Below, in pieces: positions 33,160 through 41,700 of a stretch of DNA of 64,000 nt. Source of the stretch: Conexibacter stalactiti. GTDB lineage: Bacteria > Actinomycetota > Thermoleophilia > Solirubrobacterales > Solirubrobacteraceae. Position 1 is the stretch's first letter, and every line of letters begins with the position of its first letter. Location of the stretch: the NCBI RefSeq assembly GCF_035967765.1, contig NZ_JAYWIT010000010.1; one strand, given 5' to 3'. The notes below the pieces were generated by a model. It was not told the DNA's origin, ran no database searches, and saw only the letters and a program-made list of their open reading frames with translations. Position numbers and translations under genes: made by a program.

Positions 33160-33270
33160 ATGCTGAACCCGCTGCGTTCTGAGGAGGAGGCGTTCCGTCT
33201 CCTCCTCTACGTGCTGATCGCCACCGTCGTGATCGTCGCGCTCGTGCTGCTGGCGCGAGCGCTGACGTGA
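33160..33270 (+). CDS. 36-residue single-helix membrane protein
   Basis: ATG 33160 to stop 33268-33270: MLNPLRSEEEAFRLLLYVLI then a hydrophobic helix ending LLARALT. It lies 11 bases after coxIII and 34 before ctaG, so it is almost surely co-transcribed. Size and topology fit a small oxidase subunit. Confidence 0.65.
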   Translation: MLNPLRSEEEAFRLLLYVLIATVVIVALVLLARALT

Positions 33271-33304
33271 ACGGCCGGCGCACCCGCCGGGAAGACTCAC
33301 CGGT

Positions 33305-34126
33305 GTGAGATTCGCCTTCGACCCCGTCGTCCTGCTGCTGGTCGCGCTGGCCTGCTGGCTCTACCTGCGCGCCGTCGCGATCGTGCGCCGCCGCGGCCTG
33401 CGGATAGGCCGCGGCCAGCAGGCCTGCTGGTGGATCGGGATCGCGCTGCTGACGGTCGCGCTCAACGGCCCGCTCGACGCCTACGACGGCGAGCTGATGA
33501 GCGCCCACATGGCCCAGCACCTGCTGCTCGGCGATCTCGCCGCGCCGTTCCTGCTGGCCGGGCTGCGGGCCCCGCTGCTGCTCTTCTACCTCCCCCGCCC
33601 GGCGCTCGTGCTGCTCGCCAGACGGCGCTGGCTGCGGCGGATCTTCCGCCAGCTGCGGCGGCCGCTGGTCGCGCTGCCGCTGTACGTGCTGACGATCTAC
33701 GCATGGCACGCGAGCGTGCTGTTCGAAGGGGCGCTCAGCAATCCCTTCCTGCACGCGCTCCAGCACGAGTTCTTCCTCGTCGCCAACCTGCTGCTGTGGT
33801 GGCCGGTGCTGGAGCCGCAGAAGCGGCGGATGCCCGGCGACCTGTGGAAGATCGGCTACATCTTCGCCGCGCGCATGTCGACGATGTTCCTCGGCATGAT
33901 CTTCGTCTTCACGAAGGGCGTGCTGTACGCCGGCGCCTACGGGACCGGCGAACGGCCGCTCGGCTTCACCCCGCGCGCCGACCAGGGCACCGCCGGCGGC
34001 CTGATGATGACGCTCGACATAGTCGTCATCCTCGCCGCGCTGGCGTGGTTCTTCTACCAGGCTTCCCAGCAGGAGGACCGCGACCAAGCGGCCGCGGCCC
34101 GGCGCGGCGCGGCGTCGCCTATCTGA
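33305..34126 (+). CDS. ctaG: Caa3-type oxidase assembly factor CtaG
   Basis: 273 residues from GTG 33305; seven membrane helices. Family motifs: SAHMAQHLLLGDLAAPFLLAG, HALQHEFFLVANLLLWWP and the conserved His in IYAWH. The caa3_CtaG family is needed for assembly or activity of caa3 oxidase in Bacillus. It is the last gene of cluster 2 and overlaps the convergent cytochrome gene by eight bases at the stops. Confidence 0.92.
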   Translation: MRFAFDPVVLLLVALACWLYLRAVAIVRRRGLRIGRGQQACWWIGIALLTVALNGPLDAYDGELMSAHMAQHLLLGDLAAPFLLAGLRAPLLLFYLPRPALVLLARRRWLRRIFRQLRRPLVALPLYVLTIYAWHASVLFEGALSNPFLHALQHEFFLVANLLLWWPVLEPQKRRMPGDLWKIGYIFAARMSTMFLGMIFVFTKGVLYAGAYGTGERPLGFTPRADQGTAGGLMMTLDIVVILAALAWFFYQASQQEDRDQAAAARRGAASPI

Positions 34127-34853
34127 CGGTCAGCGTGCCTTCCATGCCACCCTCGCGGTGACCTGGAAGCGAGCAGAAGAAGGTGTATCTGCCCGGTCTG
34201 ACGTCCGTGTTGACGGTCGAGACGCCGCCGCCGGAGACGGTCTCGCCCTTGCCCAGCTCGGTGCCGTCGGAGCTCTCGAGCGCGATGTCGTGCGGCACCG
34301 TCGACGCGTTTCTGGAGTCGATCTGGAGCGCGCCCGCGGTCGCGGTGGCCGCGCTGACGACGTAGGCGAGCTGGCCGGTCGGATCGGCGTCGATCTCGAG
34401 TCTGCCGTTCTCGGCCGTCGCCTCTCTCTGCTCCGCTCTTCTGACGGCGGTCGCGAGCGCGCCCTGGTCGTCGCCGCCCTTCGCGGCGGCGTTGGCGACG
34501 TAGGCGGCGACGTCGTGGGCGCTCTGCCCCTCGACCAGCTTCGCCGGCATCTCGGAGTTCGGATAGAGGATCTGCTCGTAGACGACGCCTTGCACGGTGT
34601 CGCGGCCGAAGCCGTCCTCGATCGACTGCGCGAAGGCGGCGTCGAGGTCGGGACCGACGGTCCCTCTCGTGCCGGCGCGCGTCAGCGTGTGGCACGCGCC
34701 GCATCTCTCCACGAACAATTGCTTGCCGTGGACCAGGTCTGCGCGCGACCCCTTGATGTCGTCACCGCCGCAGCCGGCCAGTCCGGCGAGCGCCGAGACC
34801 GCGACCGTGGCGACGAGCGCTGCTCGTCTCCGTGGGCTCTGCATCATCTCCAT
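34119..34853 (-). CDS. Lipoprotein with cytochrome c and cupredoxin domains
   Basis: 244 residues. Lipobox LAGCGG near residue 27 makes it a membrane-anchored lipoprotein. The cytochrome c domain has CGACH and, as axial ligand, Met in NSEMPAKL. The C-terminal cupredoxin has His in VPHDIAL, then FFCSLPGHREGGM giving Cys, His and Met of a type 1 copper site. The fusion of two one-electron carriers beside an oxidase cluster suggests a donor to the oxidase. It faces ctaG. Confidence 0.88.
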   Translation of the reverse strand: MEMMQSPRRRAALVATVAVSALAGLAGCGGDDIKGSRADLVHGKQLFVERCGACHTLTRAGTRGTVGPDLDAAFAQSIEDGFGRDTVQGVVYEQILYPNSEMPAKLVEGQSAHDVAAYVANAAAKGGDDQGALATAVRRAEQREATAENGRLEIDADPTGQLAYVVSAATATAGALQIDSRNASTVPHDIALESSDGTELGKGETVSGGGVSTVNTDVRPGRYTFFCSLPGHREGGMEGTLTVR

Positions 34854-34892
34854 GCGCGACTCTATCCGAGGCGCCGGCCGAGAATCCAGTGT

Positions 34893-36506
34893 CTACCGCT
34901 CGGAACGTCTGGCTGGCGGCGCCAGCTCGTCGAGCTGGCCCTGCGCGGCGGCGATCACGCCGCGCGCGACGCCCTCCCAGGACCAGCGCGCGCGGACGGT
35001 CTCCACAAGCGCCGCGCGCGTCTGCGCGCGCAGCTCCTCGCCGGCCTCCAACCAGCCCAGCACCCGCGCGGCGATCTCCCCGACGACGTCGCCCTCCAGC
35101 GGGAAGGCGAGCAGCCCAGCCGCCTCCGGGGGCACGGCATCGGCGAGCGCACCGGCGACCTCGGCGAGGCCGGAGTGGTCGGCGCAGATCGGCAGGGCTC
35201 CGCAGGCCGCCGCCTCCGCCGCGACCATCCCGAACGCCTCCGGGAAGGTGCTCGGGACGATCTGCGCCGCGCAGGCCGGCAGCAGGTCGCGCAGCTCGTC
35301 GTGCTCCAGCCGGCCCGTCAGCACGACGCGCTCGCGCAGCGTGCGCGCGGCGGCGAGGTAACGCTCGCGCGCGGCCGGGTCGGCGTCGAGGCCGTCGAGG
35401 AAGGCGCGCAGGTGGCGCAGCGGCGTGCCGGCCGGCCCGCCCTCGGCCGCGCGGCCCTGCTCGACCATCGCGGCGACCGCGGCCAGGTCACCGTCGGCGA
35501 GCGCGCCGATCAGCCGCTCGACGCCGGCGCGGTAGGCGCCGAAGCCGACGACGACCAGCCGCGCGCGCGGCTCCTGCGCAAGCACCAGCGGCCAGGCGGC
35601 GACCATCAGGTCGACGCCCTTGGAGACGATCAGCTTCCCCACGAAGGCGACGAGCGGATCCTCCGGCGCCTCCAGCAGCCGCTCCAATGCGGCCGCGGCG
35701 GCGGCGTCGTCGGGCGAGAAGGAGGAGGGCGCGACCGGGATCTCCGCGATCGCCGCCTCGGCCGTCGCGGCCTCCGCGACACGCCGCCGCAGCGCGTCGG
35801 CCAGCTCGCGCATGCCGGCCTGCGCCGCGGCCGGCTCGCGCGGCGCGAAGCGGCCGACGTCGACGCCGGGCGGCCCGAGGCGGGTGCGCGCCGGCAGATC
35901 AGGCTCCTGCAGCGTGTCCCACAGCCGCTCGGCGGTGTGGCGCGAGCCGACCAGCACGCCGCGCGCGCCGGCGATCCCGCGGCGGGCGGCGTCGAGGAAC
36001 CGCTCCGGCTGCGGCGCGACCGTGTACTCCAGCGCGCTGCCGTGGATCTTGACCGCGTACGGGATCGGCCCGAGCGCGCGCGAGAGGATCAGCGGCCCCA
36101 TCACGAGGTGGTTCGCGAGCGCCAGCTCCGGGTCGGCCCGCTCGACGACGTCGCGCACCGCGCGCACGTTGGCGGCGACGTACGCCTCGACCTCGACATT
36201 GCTCAGCTCGCGGTAGGTGCGCGCCTCGATCCCCTCGTAGCGGTCGGCGACGTAGACTGGCAGCACGCCCGCCAGCGCCGGCCGGTAGACGGTGCAGCGG
36301 ACCGGCTCGCGCAGCGTCGTCAGGCGCAGCTCGCCGCCGTCCCAGTCGCCGACGGCGTCGACGAACGGCAGCCGCTCCGGCGCCCGCTCCTGGCTCAGGA
36401 GGTGGACCTCGTGACCGAGCCGCACCAGCGCGGCGGCGAGGTTGGCGTTGTAGACGTTGGAGCCCGTCCCGCCCAGCAGGTAGCCGTGGAAGATCAGCAG
36501 GCGCAT
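34893..36506 (-). CDS. Glycosyltransferase family 4-type protein
   Basis: 537 residues from ATG 36506; the frame is open far upstream but the N-terminal MRLLIFHGYLLGGTGSNVYN is the natural start. GT-B fold: N-terminal Rossmann domain with GGTGSNVYNANLAAAL, linker, then the C-terminal donor domain with VGKLIVSKGVDLM around 312 and PSTFPEAFGMVAAEAAACG (EX7E motif). An insertion of about 50 residues separates the halves. It would transfer sugar from a nucleotide donor; the acceptor is unknown. Confidence 0.88.
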   Translation of the reverse strand: MRLLIFHGYLLGGTGSNVYNANLAAALVRLGHEVHLLSQERAPERLPFVDAVGDWDGGELRLTTLREPVRCTVYRPALAGVLPVYVADRYEGIEARTYRELSNVEVEAYVAANVRAVRDVVERADPELALANHLVMGPLILSRALGPIPYAVKIHGSALEYTVAPQPERFLDAARRGIAGARGVLVGSRHTAERLWDTLQEPDLPARTRLGPPGVDVGRFAPREPAAAQAGMRELADALRRRVAEAATAEAAIAEIPVAPSSFSPDDAAAAAALERLLEAPEDPLVAFVGKLIVSKGVDLMVAAWPLVLAQEPRARLVVVGFGAYRAGVERLIGALADGDLAAVAAMVEQGRAAEGGPAGTPLRHLRAFLDGLDADPAARERYLAAARTLRERVVLTGRLEHDELRDLLPACAAQIVPSTFPEAFGMVAAEAAACGALPICADHSGLAEVAGALADAVPPEAAGLLAFPLEGDVVGEIAARVLGWLEAGEELRAQTRAALVETVRARWSWEGVARGVIAAAQGQLDELAPPARRSER

Positions 36507-36596
36507 TCCGCGGGGGAGCCTAACCGCCCTGCCACATCTCCGAACCCCATGCACGACGGGGCCTTCCCACCGGTCGCGTTGGTAGCATCCCCGGCC

Positions 36597-36866
36597 GTGA
36601 GCATTCAACAGCGTTATCGCATGCGGACCCCCTCGACTGGCCGCGAGGTGATCATCGAGGCCGATCCCGACCGCAGCTACGTCGATCGCGAGACCGGCGA
36701 GGACCTCGAGGTCGTCGCGCAGCTGCTTCCGCTCGCGCCATCGCCGTCGAACCTGCCATGGACGGTGGCGAACCTGCGCATCTGCAACTGGTGCGACCAG
36801 TTCGCTCAGAAGGATCTGAACGACTGCCCCACGTGCGGCCGTCGGATGGCTCCCATCGGCCGCTGA
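36597..36866 (+). CDS. Small zinc-ribbon protein
   Basis: 89 residues from GTG 36597. The C-terminus has CNWCDQFAQKDLNDCPTCG, two CxxC pairs 12 residues apart, a treble-clef or ribbon zinc site. The N-terminal part reads like a small beta domain (MRTPSTGREVIIEADPDRS). Conserved only by pattern; function unknown. Confidence 0.75.
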   Translation: MSIQQRYRMRTPSTGREVIIEADPDRSYVDRETGEDLEVVAQLLPLAPSPSNLPWTVANLRICNWCDQFAQKDLNDCPTCGRRMAPIGR

Positions 36867-36884
36867 GGCGGGCCCTTTCTGCTC

Positions 36885-37433
36885 GTGCCTCGTAGCACGC
36901 GACCGCTCAAGCCGCTCCTCGCCCTCGTAACGGGCGTGCTGGCCGCCGCCGGCCTCGCCGCCTGCGGCGGAGGCGGCAGCAACAGCGCCGCGACGCTCGA
37001 AACGCCCCCGCTCACGGTCGGCACGAGCGCCACGATCCCCTCCGGCGCCTCGACGACGCCGGCCACGACCACGTCGAGAACGTCGACGACCGCGACCGTG
37101 CCCGGCTCGACCGCCGACGACACCGCCGCGGACACCGGCGTCGACAGCAGCTCCTCCGACACCGGCGGCACCGTCGACGACGGCAGCTCCGACACCGGTG
37201 ACACGGGCGCGACCGACACGGGCGACACCGGTGACACCGGTGGCGGAACGACCGGCGACACGGGTGACACCGGCGACACGGGCGGCGACACCGGCGGTGC
37301 GACCGGCGGCGGCGCCTCCCCCGGCGGCGGCACGACCGACGGCGGTGGTGACACCGGCGGTGGAGATACCGGTGGAGCGACCGGCGGGGCCGGGACGGAT
37401 GCGTTCTGCGAGCAGAACCCCGGCGCCTGCTAG
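36885..37433 (+). CDS. Low-complexity lipoprotein
   Basis: 182 residues from GTG 36885. Signal peptide with lipobox LAACGG, then Thr/Ser-rich and, from about residue 100, repeated GDTGDTGG-type units, ending AFCEQNPGAC. Probably surface exposed and disordered. The GAC-ACC-GGC repeats are prone to slippage, so length likely varies between strains. 126 bases with no gene follow. Confidence 0.75.
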   Translation: MPRSTRPLKPLLALVTGVLAAAGLAACGGGGSNSAATLETPPLTVGTSATIPSGASTTPATTTSRTSTTATVPGSTADDTAADTGVDSSSSDTGGTVDDGSSDTGDTGATDTGDTGDTGGGTTGDTGDTGDTGGDTGGATGGGASPGGGTTDGGGDTGGGDTGGATGGAGTDAFCEQNPGAC

Positions 37434-37559
37434 CCGTCGTCTCGCCGCCCCTGGCCTTTGTCCTCGCTCGCTCGTGTGCTGGACGCACACGTCGCTCCCT
37501 GCGCGGCACGCACGACGATTCTTCCGCCTCAGCGCGTTCGGGGAGCGTCGTCTCGCCGG

Positions 37560-38366
37560 CTAACGCGGAGCTGAGCCCAGCGCGTCTTCTAGCGCCCTGC
37601 GCTCGCGCTCGAACCACTCGCGACGGCGGAGCATCCGCTCGCGCCCGCCGTCGCGCCACATCGCCACGAACGCGGGCTCCTCACGTTCGACGCGCCGGGT
37701 GACGAAGCGGTCGCCGACCGCGATCGCGTCGCCGAGCGCCGCCACGAGCTGCAAACGCTCCTCCGCCGGCAGTCCGTAGCCCTCTGCCAGCACCCGCAGC
37801 CCGTCGAGCGGCTCGACCGCTGCACGCGTCCTATCGTCGGGCATCCCGAGCGCCAGCCACAGTTTCGCCGTCTGAGCAAGGTCGAAGACGGCCCGCCCCG
37901 GCGCGGCGTGGTCGAAGTCGAGCAGCGCGACCGCGCGGCCATCGCGGAAGACGACGTTCTGCGGGCAGACGTCGCCGTGGCAGGTCAGCGGCCCGCCGTG
38001 GGGATCGGCCAGCTCCGTCGACCAGCTTGCGCCAAGTGGCGGCCGGAACCCGGCGGCGGCCTCATGGCAGCGGCGCAGCAACGCCGCGACCGAGCGCAGC
38101 GCCGCCTCCCCGCGCGCCCACCGCGGCAACGGCGGGAGCGGGACATCGCCGCGGATGAAGGAGAGCGTCTCCGACGGTCCAGGGCCGCGGCCGACCGGCA
38201 GCGGCGCGCCATCGAAGCCGGCCGCGCGCAATCCCCGCAGCAGCGCATGGACGCTGTCGGTGTACGGGCCTGCGGGCCGCTCGACCAGGTCGCCGGTCCG
38301 CACGACCGCGCCCGCGTTGACGAGTCCGCCCGCAAGCGGCTCGCGCCGCTGCCGCCATGGCGTCAC
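37560..38366 (-). CDS. Aminoglycoside phosphotransferase (APH) family kinase-like protein
   Basis: 268 residues from GTG 38366 overlapping the upstream stop (GTGA). The catalytic loop is TCHGDVCPQNVVF (HGD-x4-N) and the metal site LLDFDHAA. The N-lobe is short, and the ATP-binding Lys is not obvious, so the N-terminus may be reduced. APH-fold enzymes phosphorylate small molecules such as choline or aminoglycosides; resistance is not implied. Confidence 0.82.
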   Translation of the reverse strand: MTPWRQRREPLAGGLVNAGAVVRTGDLVERPAGPYTDSVHALLRGLRAAGFDGAPLPVGRGPGPSETLSFIRGDVPLPPLPRWARGEAALRSVAALLRRCHEAAAGFRPPLGASWSTELADPHGGPLTCHGDVCPQNVVFRDGRAVALLDFDHAAPGRAVFDLAQTAKLWLALGMPDDRTRAAVEPLDGLRVLAEGYGLPAEERLQLVAALGDAIAVGDRFVTRRVEREEPAFVAMWRDGGRERMLRRREWFERERRALEDALGSAPR

Positions 38367-38680
38367 AGCCGTTCGCGCACGGGCTGCTCGTGTGGCACCG
38401 CGACCGGATCACGGCGGCGCTCAGCGCGCCGCGGGCGGGCGGCGGTGTGGTCTCGCACCCGCGACGGCCACGGGTCGGCGTCCGGCAGCGGCAGTCTCAG
38501 GCCCGAGCCGCCCGGATCGGGCGAGGGCGGCTGGTCGGGCGGCGGATCGTCGCCGGGGTCGTCCCAGCCCTGCCAGTCGTCGTCCTCTCTCTGGCGAAAG
38601 AACCAGACGAGCCAGACGATCAGGCCGCCGAGGTCGAACACACGCATCCCGACGAGGAAGATCCAGCCTGCGGTGCTCAC
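38363..38680 (-). CDS. Small membrane protein
   Basis: 105 residues. One membrane helix near the N-terminus (FLVGMRVFDLGGLIVWLVWF) then an acidic, Pro-rich tail (DDPGDDPPPDQPPSPDPG) and a basic end. Coupled to the APH-like gene by a four-base overlap. No family recognised. Confidence 0.65.
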   Translation of the reverse strand: MSTAGWIFLVGMRVFDLGGLIVWLVWFFRQREDDDWQGWDDPGDDPPPDQPPSPDPGGSGLRLPLPDADPWPSRVRDHTAARPRRAERRRDPVAVPHEQPVRERL

Positions 38681-38754
38681 GAACCGATGCTAACTCGCGT
38701 TCGCTGATGCGACGAGGAGCGCGGTCGGCCATCCGACCGCGCGCCCCACGACGG

Positions 38755-39504
38755 TCAATCCTCCGTCGTGGTTCTTCTCGTCGTCGTTCTTCTCGTGTCG
38801 TCGGTCGTTCTTCTGCTGTCTTCGGTGGTTCTGTTCGTTCTCGGCGTCGAGATCATCGTCGCCGTGTAGGTCAGCTTCGCGGTCTGGTAGAGGCACTTGT
38901 ACTGCGCCTCTCTGTCGAGGATCTGCTGCGCGGTCTGCGTCAGCAGGTCGTCGCAGACGTTTCTGCCGCCGGCGCGCGAGGCACGCCAGCCGTTGTCTCT
39001 GTCGAGGTTGACGGCGAGCACCGGCGCCCACGTCGGCACCGTCAGGGCGATGAAGTCGCCCTTTCTGACTTCGAGGCTCGTCTCGAGCGGGAACTGGGCC
39101 GTCGTGCCGAGATAGTCCGTGATGCGGAAGATCTCGCTCTGCGCCTTCGCCGTGAAGAAGCGCTTCGGCTTCTGTCTGGCGTCCTGGCTCAAGACGGTCA
39201 GCTGCACCCGCGGCGTGCCGCCGTAGGTGCGATTGAAGAATCTTATCTGCTTGGTGGTGAGCGACCCGAGCTGCAGCGTGAGGCCCACGACGCGACCGTC
39301 TGCCGGCACGGTCGTGGGGTAGTTTCTGCCGGCCGTGGCGACCTGCAGGGCGGTCGTGCGCGTGACCACGAAGCAGTCGTCCGGGCAGCTTGTCGTCGCC
39401 GGGACGGTGCTCTCGCCGATCTCATAGATCTTCGCGGAGGCGATGGGAGCGGCGACGCCGAGCGCACACGCGGACGCGGCGAGGCCGAGGAGGATGCGCT
39501 TCAT
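38755..39504 (-). CDS. Secreted protein of unknown function with Thr/Arg-rich tail
   Basis: 249 residues from ATG 39504; a signal peptide ends after PIASA (about residue 25). The mature part is beta-rich with Cys pairs (SCPDDC near the start, CDDLL and KCLYQ later). The C-terminus is a run of RTTEDSRRTTDDTRRTTTRR type repeats. Similar single-copy exported proteins occur in Solirubrobacterales, as I recall. Arginine is largely AGA. Confidence 0.7.
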   Translation of the reverse strand: MKRILLGLAASACALGVAAPIASAKIYEIGESTVPATTSCPDDCFVVTRTTALQVATAGRNYPTTVPADGRVVGLTLQLGSLTTKQIRFFNRTYGGTPRVQLTVLSQDARQKPKRFFTAKAQSEIFRITDYLGTTAQFPLETSLEVRKGDFIALTVPTWAPVLAVNLDRDNGWRASRAGGRNVCDDLLTQTAQQILDREAQYKCLYQTAKLTYTATMISTPRTNRTTEDSRRTTDDTRRTTTRRTTTED

Positions 39505-39623
39505 GTGCCCATTCAACACGAAAAGGCCGCGAAAGTTCCGTTTGCAGCGGGCATTTCACCCGCGCGCGAGCGCGCCACATGACCTCGCGCGCTCGGCGCG
39601 AGGCCCCTGTGGCGTCTCGTGCG

Positions 39624-39827
39624 TCAGATTCTCGCGACGTTGACGGCCTTCGGCCCCTTGTCGCCCTGCTCCTCCTCGTAGGACACCTTCGAGCCCTCAG
39701 GGAGCGAGCGGTAGCCGTCGCCCGTGATACCCGAATAGTGGACGAAGAGGTCGCGACCGCCGTCATCCGGCGTGATGAAGCCGAAGCCCTTGTCGTCGCT
39801 GAACCACTTGACCGTACCCGTTGCCAT
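39624..39827 (-). CDS. cspA: Cold-shock protein
   Basis: 67 residues from ATG 39827 with GGGGGA upstream. RNA-binding motifs GTVKWFSDDKGFGFI (RNP1, KGFGFI) and DLFVHYS (RNP2) are intact, and length is exactly that of the family. It acts as an RNA chaperone. About 200 bases lie between it and the HIT gene upstream, with strong hairpins that could belong to its leader. Confidence 0.96.
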   Translation of the reverse strand: MATGTVKWFSDDKGFGFITPDDGGRDLFVHYSGITGDGYRSLPEGSKVSYEEEQGDKGPKAVNVARI

Positions 39828-39975
39828 TGCGTCCCCCGAGGACTGCATGCCGGACAAGCCGGCGGGTTTCCATCGAGCCGGTGCCCGATCTGTCGGGAAG
39901 AAGTCAACCGCACCAAAGGGGTGCACTGCAAGTGGCATTCGTCGCGACCGCTCCGACTCGCCGGTCGGTTAGGCC

Positions 39976-40029
39976 GCGGAAATCGCCCCCAGGCGATTTC
40001 CGCAAGCTGATCGGCGCCAGCCGATCAGC
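39976..40029 (-). terminator. Two adjacent strong hairpins between HIT and cspA
   Basis: GCGGAAATCGCC (39976-39987) pairs perfectly with GGCGATTTCCGC over a four-base loop, and GCTGATCGGC (40006-40015) with GCCGATCAGC, also four-base loop. The second overlaps the HIT stop codon. No T-run follows on the minus strand. They probably end HIT transcription, or form the start of the cspA leader. Confidence 0.5.
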
Positions 40030-40441
40030 CGATCAACTGCGCCGCGGCGGTGGCGATCTCGTCCGGATCGCCCTGCGCCGGGACCCACGGCAATCTCAGC
40101 GGATCGTCGTTGTAGCGCGGGATCACGTGCATGTGAAAGTGGAAGACCGTCTGCCACGCCGCGCTGCCGCACGAGTTGATCAGGTTGATCCCGGCGGCGC
40201 CGAAGCGCTCGCTCGCGCGCGCCGCGACCTGCTGCGCGGCGACGGCCACGGCCTGCAGGTCCTCCGGCTCGATCTCCAGCAGGTCGCGCGTGTGGTTGCG
40301 CGGGATCACGAGCGTGTGACCGTAGGTCGCCGGTGCGATGTCCATGAAGGCGATCGTGCGCTCGTCCTGGCGCACGATCCGCGCCGGCAGCTCGCCGGCG
40401 ACGATCTTGCAGAAGATGCAATCGTCCGAGGTGGTGGGCAC
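40025..40441 (-). CDS. HIT-family nucleotide hydrolase
   Basis: 138 residues. CIFCKIVAGELPA with a zinc-type CxxC at the N-terminus, and the histidine triad HFHMHV near residue 105. HIT proteins hydrolyse nucleotide phosphoramidates or dinucleoside polyphosphates. The end is unusually close to a hairpin at the stop codon. Confidence 0.93.
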   Translation of the reverse strand: MPTTSDDCIFCKIVAGELPARIVRQDERTIAFMDIAPATYGHTLVIPRNHTRDLLEIEPEDLQAVAVAAQQVAARASERFGAAGINLINSCGSAAWQTVFHFHMHVIPRYNDDPLRLPWVPAQGDPDEIATAAAQLIG

Positions 40442-40472
40442 GCGCCGAGCATATCGGTAGCCTGGGCATCCA

Positions 40473-41696
40473 GTGCCTGACCGCCGCCATCTCCGCGACG
40501 CGATCGCCCACCTCTCCGCGATCGACCGCCCCTCCGCCTCGCCCGGCGAGCGCGAGGCGGCGCAGTGGATCGCGGCGCGCCTGGGCGAGTTCGGCTGCAG
40601 CGCGCGCGTCGAGGAGGAGCGCGCGCACGGCGGTTACTGGTACCCGCTCGGCGTTCCCGCCGCGCTCGCGGGCGTCGCCGGCCTCGCCGCGAAGCAGTTC
40701 CCGGGCCGCGCCAGCCGCATCGCCGCCGGTGCCGTCGGCGCCGCTGCCGCCGCCGCGATCTACGACGACGTCAGCGGCGGCAGCCTCTGGTTCCGGCGCC
40801 GCTTCCTGCCAAGCAGACCGACCTGGAACGTCGTCGCGGAGACCGGCGACGTCGAGGCCGAGCACACGCTCGTCTTCGTCGCCCACCACGACGCCGCCCA
40901 CTGGGGCATGCTCTTCCACCCTGGCGTGCTGCCGCTCGTCGCCAGATACGCGCCCGGGCTGCTGGAGCGCAGCGACACCTCGCCACCGCTGATGGCGCCC
41001 GTCTTCGCCGGCCCGGCGCTCGTCGCGCTCGGCGCGCTGACCGGCAGCAGGCGGCTGCTGGCGGCCGGCACGACGCTGTCGCTCGGCTCCGCCGCGACCT
41101 TCGCCGAGATCGGCTCGCGCGACGCCGTCCCGGGCGCCAACGACAACCTCACCGGCGTCGCGACGCTGCTCGGAATCGCGACCGAGCTGGGCGAGCGACA
41201 GGTCGACGGGCTGCGCGTGCTGCTCGTCTCGACCGGCTCGGAGGAGGGCTTCATGGAGGGCATGCACGCCTTCGCCCGCCGCCACTTCCCGTCGCTGCCG
41301 CAGGAGCGCACCCACGTCGTCTGCGTCGACACCGTCGGCTCGCCCGAGCTGACGCTGATCGAGGGCGAGGGGATGCTGCGGATGCGCGAGTACCCGGAGC
41401 CGTTCAAGCAGCTCGTCTCAGAGGCGGCCGTCGACAGCGGCGTGCACCTGCGCCGCGGCCTGCGCTTCCGCAACGCGACCGACGGCTTGATCGCGCTGAA
41501 GGCCGGCTACCCGACCGCGATGATCGGGTCGGTGACGCCGAACAAGGTGCCGTCGAACTACCACTGGCCGACGGACACGGCGGAGAACGTCGACCACGGC
41601 ACCGTCGACGACGCCGTCACGCTCTGCACCGCGATCGTGCGCCGGCTGGCGGCGACGATCGACCCGCACGCCGCGCCGAGCGCGGCGTCGGCCTAG
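40473..41696 (+). CDS. M28-family metallopeptidase with membrane segments
   Basis: 407 residues from GTG 40473. The zinc ligands of M28 peptidases are seen: FVAHHDAAHWG (His, then Asp bridging), PGANDNLTGVA (Asp), STGSEEGFMEG (Glu pair), VDTVGSP, and a C-terminal His in VPSNYHWPTDT. Hydrophobic segments at about 55-90 and 160-190 interrupt the fold, and could be membrane associated. Substrate unknown; aminopeptidase activity is typical. Confidence 0.87.
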   Translation: MPDRRHLRDAIAHLSAIDRPSASPGEREAAQWIAARLGEFGCSARVEEERAHGGYWYPLGVPAALAGVAGLAAKQFPGRASRIAAGAVGAAAAAAIYDDVSGGSLWFRRRFLPSRPTWNVVAETGDVEAEHTLVFVAHHDAAHWGMLFHPGVLPLVARYAPGLLERSDTSPPLMAPVFAGPALVALGALTGSRRLLAAGTTLSLGSAATFAEIGSRDAVPGANDNLTGVATLLGIATELGERQVDGLRVLLVSTGSEEGFMEGMHAFARRHFPSLPQERTHVVCVDTVGSPELTLIEGEGMLRMREYPEPFKQLVSEAAVDSGVHLRRGLRFRNATDGLIALKAGYPTAMIGSVTPNKVPSNYHWPTDTAENVDHGTVDDAVTLCTAIVRRLAATIDPHAAPSAASA

Positions 41697-41700
41697 CGGT

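Noticed and set aside
34158..36866. 902-codon plus-strand open frame
   Set aside because: It is antisense to the cytochrome lipoprotein and the glycosyltransferase, with His/Arg/Asp-rich sequence typical of a high-GC shadow. Only its last 90 codons (36597-36866) look real.
37198..37420. Repetitive DNA considered as a CRISPR or satellite
   Set aside because: The repeats are short in-frame GAC-ACC-GGC codons inside a lipoprotein gene, without unique spacers.
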